64,000 nt of DNA, taken from contig JAIGNY010001818.1 of NCBI GenBank assembly GCA_020152595.1, forward strand, positions 317,501-381,500, written 5' to 3'. The first letter of the stretch is position 1; every line of letters begins with the position of its first letter. Shown in pieces: positions 59,720-64,000 of this stretch. Under the pieces are notes generated by a model. The model was not told where the DNA came from and searched no databases. It saw only the letters and a list, made by a program, of their open reading frames with translations. A program made the translations under genes and the position numbers. The stretch is from Chiridota heheva. Taxonomy: Eukaryota > Echinodermata > Holothuroidea > Apodida > Chiridotidae.

Positions 59720-60050
59720 AATCAGCTCTGTCATTGCGGGGATGCCAACAAGGCTGAGTATCCAAAAGAAAATACTACTTTTCCTGCATGGGATGGGGGG
59801 GGGGGCAAAAGGAGTTTACGGAGAAGGTGGGATTATTTCACTTAAAATTGAGTAAAGAAGGACAGACTTAAGAGTCTGAGAAGATGGCTGAGCGGGGAGT
59901 ACTCAATATAGTTGAGGGCGAGTAGGATGGCCTTGGCCTCAGCCGAGAAGATGGATGAGTAGTTGAGAAGCCTGCTACTGGGAGTGATGTCTTGGATGAC
60001 AGCAGCAAGCTGTCTTGTCGCCCTCCTTGGAGCCATCATACAGGTGCTAG
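59720..60050 (-). pseudogene. RNase H domain of the I-like element
   Basis: A frameshifted YDGSKEGD (from the first catalytic Asp block) near 60015-60040 is followed by YSSIFSAEAKAILLALNYIE in the frame 60039-59842, containing the Glu block of RNase H. Further down FFWILSLVGIPA near 59755 equals [12 protein letters not shown] of the 43-kb copy. The domain removes RNA from RNA-DNA hybrids in active relatives. Confidence 0.82.
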
Positions 60051-60649
60051 TTTGAGAGTCGGTCTTTGATTTGGTTGATGAAGAGGTTAGAGTGGTTTTG
60101 TGATAAGTGGAGAGGCCCAGGTAGATGGAAGGGAGGGGGTGGCCCAGGGAGACAAAGTGGGCCAGGAGGTGCCAAGACTGGTGGGGTTGGTGCCGAGATG
60201 GTGGAGGTTGGGTTTGATGCGTAAGCTGAAGGGAGTGGATAGGGTTTTAGTCCTATCAAAGAGGGTGAAGAAAGCGTGGTGGTTCACACCTAATGAGGTG
60301 TACAGGGTTTTAGGTGTTGGTGAGGTTTTTTAAAAGCATAGGAAAGGCTAAGCTTTTTACACCTTACAGGAAGGGGGGTTCATTGGCTTCAATGTGAAGG
60401 CTGGTGATGGGGAGATCCTGTAGGCATCCAGGCAAATCTTGGGGGCTTTATTTTGGATGGGTTGAGGTAAGAGTTGTGAGCAGCACAGTAGACCATATTG
60501 CCATAGTCAAGCTTGGCATGAATGGTGAGCTTCAAGATTTTGAGGAGAGCATGGGGGTCTGCACCTCAAGTGGTGTTTGAGAGGTGGCGGAGAAGGTTGT
60601 GGGAGTTGTTGAATTTCTGTTTCCAGGTTGGTGATGTGTTACCTGTAGG

Positions 60650-61420
60650 AGAGCTTGGGGTCTAGGGTTAAATGCAAGAACTTAGGGTGGTCAACTTTAG
60701 GGATGTGATTGCCATTGAGCACGAGGTTTGAGTTGGGGTGTTGGGTTGTAGAAATGACAGAAGTGCATGCAGACTAGACTGTCTTGTCTTTGTAGAATTT
60801 AAAACCGTTATTGTTGCATCAGTCTTGCAGCTGGTTGAGGCTAAGTTTTGAGGGCCTATTTTCGATGAGAGAAAAGCTAAGGTAGAGTGGAAGATGGTGA
60901 AGTCATCCACGTAGAGGGCACATTTGATGTTGGGGCCAAGGTTGTTCGTGATGTTGTTAATGCTCAGGTTGGGAGTAGGGGAGAGGATGCTGCCTTGGGC
61001 GACACCCTCTTCTTGGGGTAGGGGTTGGAGAGGGTGTGGCCAATACGAACTCGGAAGTGCCCAGGTGAGAAAGGTTTTGAATAAAGATGGGGAGGTGGCC
61101 TTCTAAGGTCAATGGTGTAAAGCTTGCGGGTAATGCAGTATTTCCAAGTAGTGATGAAATCTTGCTCAAGGTCAAAAAAGATGGCATTGAGGTGTTCTTT
61201 TTTTCAAAGGATTCCTAGATAGGATAAGGGGAGAAGATATTCTGTTGGTCTCAAGGAACCAATTTAGTCTCTGGTTAATGATCCTTTCCATAATGGGGTG
61301 GTAACTGGAGGGTTTGGTGCTGTCCTTTCCCGGTTTGGGGAAGGGGTGATGATAGCTGTCCTCCAGATAGGGGGAAAGGAGTGCGAGGATCAAATGTGGT
61401 TGAGTGTAGCAGTGGCCTTG
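60650..61420 (-). pseudogene. Reverse transcriptase of the I-like element
   Basis: Blocks in changing frames: SYHHPFPKPGKDSTKPSSYHP, RIINQRLNWFLETNRI, LTLEGHLPIFIQNLSHL, and LYVDDFTIFHS with the catalytic Tyr-Val-Asp-Asp intact at 60902-60913. Motif C survives but the frames between blocks are broken repeatedly, and motif A is not clearly readable. Confidence 0.85.
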
Positions 61421-61972
61421 TTCGGGAGGAGTTTCAGGAACTGGTAGAGGATGTTATTGGGGGCCTTAGAGGTGCAGCCAGCATTGTGGATGACTTGCTT
61501 TAATTCAAATAGGGTAGAGGTGTTGCAGTTCTCAGTGTTATCGTGGGGGTGAGAGGAGACATTGGGGTAGTTGTCAGAGGACCAGATGTTGCTGAAACAG
61601 GCGGCGAGGCAGTTAGCGATATCCTTTTTCCCTGTGAGAAGATTACCATTCCAGGAGAGATGGCAGACTTGCCCATCCTGCCGTGGAAGCTGTTAACCAT
61701 ACTCCAAATCTTCTTAGTGGAGGTGTTGGTGGTGAGAGAAGAGATGAAATTGTTCAAGTGTTGGTTTTACTGTCCTTAATAGCGCGCCTGGCTTTAGCAC
61801 AACTGATGCAAAAGAGGTTGAGGTTGTGGGTAGTTCAGGTTTGTATTGAAGTTCCTGAGGGCTTTTTTCCTGGTCTTTGATGGCGGTTTTGCAGTCATTG
61901 TTGAACCAGGGGTTTGTAGGTTTTGGAAATGGAGCAGGTGGCGATGTTGATAAGGATCTTACTGAAGGGGTC

Positions 61973-62312
61973 CTAATCCTCTAGAAGATGGGGGGAGGTG
62001 AGAGTTGCAGAGGGTTTCAAAAAGAAGCCAGTTGGCTTTCTTAAGGGGTGTGATGTGGGGTTTTGAAGGTTGGAGTGAATAAGGAGAGGACCACAGAGGT
62101 CAGCAGAGACCTTCCAGCTAAAATCAAGGAGGTTGGGGGAACAAACAGACAGGTCAATACAGGTGAGGAAGCCTGTGGCAGGGTGAAGGTAGGTCGGGGA
62201 GTTAGTGCTGAGCAAGGAGAGGCTGTGTTGTCAAAGAGTATTTTCAACAAGCTTGCCTCCAGGGTGGTGGTATCAGAGCCCCACAGGGGAAAAGTGCGTG
62301 GTACAGTATAAT
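61973..62312 (-). pseudogene. Endonuclease C-terminal part of the I-like element
   Basis: Pieces read FPLWGSDTTTLEASLLKIL and then, after a frame change, PTYLHPATGFLTCIDLSVCS and LDFSWKVSADLCGPLLIH. These match the second half of the retrotransposon APE endonuclease (the HxLWG, P-T block, CIDL and the SDH region, here DLCGPLL, so the final His motif appears lost). Confidence 0.82.
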
Positions 62313-64000
62313 CAGAATAGAAAGTTTGAGAGACAAAAGGAAGTCATGTTGCTCTCAACACAGTTGTACAATTTGTTTAAATTTGAATTTTTTTCCTATT
62401 TTTAGCTTGTAAATGGTATTTTGCTTTGTTTTGTTTCGCTTGTTAAGCGTTTTTGACAACTTAGAAGTTATGATCAGTGGGTTATATACATCAGGAACTA
62501 TCATTACCATGACTATCCAGGATCAATTGATTTTGGTTATGTAGTTCAATTTGTATTGTTTTTAAAGAAGAAAATGTCCTTGACATCTTCATATTACAAT
62601 AACATACAGAGACATCACCAGCAAAGTTGATGCTAGATTCATGAGCAATCATCAATGAAAAATTGCAAAGAATTTACAATTTTACTACATTCTCAATCCT
62701 TAGTATACAATTTTAAAAGCAAATTTTGGCTATTATTTAATTCCATTGCATTACAATTCTCTACCACAATTCTTGGAAGATGGCTCTGACAAATCATTAC
62801 TGAAACCAGACTACCCATCAATATCTAGCTTCATACACATTCTGATAATCAAAATTTGCCACTGTCTTCCTTTTCATACATCAAGTTTTTCATATATTTT
62901 AAAAGCGTCAAACTTTAATCAGATTAAAGCACTCATGCTCCTGGACTTGTTCTCTTGGGCCTTAGTTTTAGTACTTGCTATAATGTACTCATACTCTGCT
63001 TGATAAAAAAAAAAACATTCAAGTGAATTTATGAAATACTTTATTTTTAAATACTTTATTTGCAAACAACAGCCATCAGTGAATGGTTTACTTACATGAA
63101 ATTCAAACAAGAACAGCGATGCTAAATGCCTGTGACAATGTGAAACAAATAGCAAGTAACCGATGCTTGGTGAACTTGGCTATTAACATACAAAAATAAA
63201 GTACAGTTATCTACTGCTGGTTTCACTTATCAATCAGAATCTTCCCCCTTCAATACTTTACAAATATTTTACAATCACATAAAACTTCTCACATAATTAC
63301 ACCACCAACTCCACCACTATTATTCATTTTTTTAACACCAATTCTTCCAGTGACAGATCTTTTTGAAGCCCGATGATAGGCATAACTATTGCAGAGCATT
63401 ATAAACAGCCAGTCTACATAAAAGTGTCATGTCACACACCTTGTAGAATAAAATACTTTTAAAGTACCTCATTGTATTCATTTTAAAATACCAATTTTAC
63501 TGATTTACATGAGATTGTAAAGACAATCATGTTAACTGTTTCTCCTAGGTATCAGACTACCTTTCAATAAAACCTGAAGTACATCTAAATTGAAAGATTA
63601 ACCTTTATAAATCTAGGACTACATGCAACATACCAAAACAAGACATATTTATAAATGTCAAATCCTTTTCATATCGTGTGGTAGCAAAATTCTTTACCAA
63701 TGTAACCAGTGAAACTATCTTCTATAATGTAATGATATAGATGTTATTTCTGAAAGATTCAGAAAACTTCAATTGTAATTCAATTTGATATGAGAGAAAT
63801 ACTAGACATGACAAATACTTGACATGAAAACCATGGATGAATAACTTTGCACAAATTACATGTAGTACCCTCAGCTCTCATGTAGTACCTTCTCCTGCCA
63901 CCTTTTAAAACCTATTCTGAAAAAGCCTGCACTTAAACCAACTCAAATCAAGGCACACAAAACCCACACACTAACAAAACATCAAAACTTAACAAAACAA
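62313..64000. other. AT-rich DNA, possible 3' end of a convergent - strand gene
   Basis: Two TTTATT words at 63041 and 63055 are AATAAA on the - strand, and the sequence beyond is unique and free of repeats, which would fit the 3' UTR of a gene running toward this point from outside the window. No exon is seen in the window. Confidence 0.2.

Larger units (their letters stand above)
59105..62312 (-). mobile_element. RNase H-bearing non-LTR retrotransposon (I-like), 5'-truncated
   Basis: On the - strand, in order: C-terminal half of an APE-type endonuclease, linker, reverse transcriptase with YVDD, RNase H, and the conserved C-terminal tail. The 3' end (GTGGTGCCGTTAA followed by an A/C-rich tail) matches the + strand copy at 43095-43807. 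RNase H after RT is characteristic of the I group. The sequence starts in the endonuclease at about 62312, so the first half of the element is missing. Many frameshifts and stops make it inactive. Confidence 0.9.

Overview
The window is animal nuclear DNA with one recognisable host gene in a sea of transposable elements. The gene is SUMO1-type (small ubiquitin-related modifier), read on the + strand from four phase-0 exons at 42147-42233, 44897-44974, 48402-48473 and 51789-51851; they join into one frame ending in the processing motif QEQTGG followed by Trp-Val and a stop. A six-codon start exon (MSDDGQ, 16447-16464) is possible but weak. Introns, AT-rich intergenic DNA, long (TA)n tracts, CR1-like elements carrying a 2A peptide, Penelope-like elements, tRNA-derived SINEs and many small DNA transposons indicate a metazoan. 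Frequent TAGGCCTA-like words and the marine-invertebrate flavour of the retroelements make an echinoderm or other non-vertebrate deuterostome my tentative guess.

Layout. 1-5.4 kb: a (TA)n tract, a decayed full-structure CR1-like retrotransposon (2A, PHD finger, endonuclease, reverse transcriptase) and the GIY-YIG end of a Penelope-like element with an inverted 5' part. 5.4-25 kb: unique AT-rich DNA broken up by a dispersed GAAAATTTCC-type minisatellite, another (TA)n tract, a tRNA-derived SINE, two further non-LTR fragments and simple repeats. 25-34.4 kb: a cluster of hAT-like non-autonomous transposons with clear 8-bp target duplications, including two unrelated elements side by side on the same 8-bp target and one copy nested in another. 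27.9-38.7 kb: two inverted copies of a 1.5-kb element enclose part of this cluster. 40-52.6 kb: a piggyBac-like MITE, then the SUMO exons, whose introns hold a non-LTR 3' end, a fold-back repeat, an ancient hAT copy, a SINE and a 1.56-kb minisatellite of 18-bp units. 52.6-59 kb: repeat-poor DNA after the SUMO stop. 59.1-62.3 kb: a 5'-truncated RNase H-bearing non-LTR retrotransposon on the - strand. 62.3-64 kb: AT-rich DNA that may be the 3' end of a convergent gene.

I find no convincing new biological system. The most rewarding material is transposon archaeology: exact target duplications, nesting, tandem insertion at one site, an inverted Penelope copy, and a minisatellite that appears to start at the tail of a SINE inside a SUMO intron. 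All retroelement reading frames seen here are broken by frameshifts, stops or lost catalytic residues.
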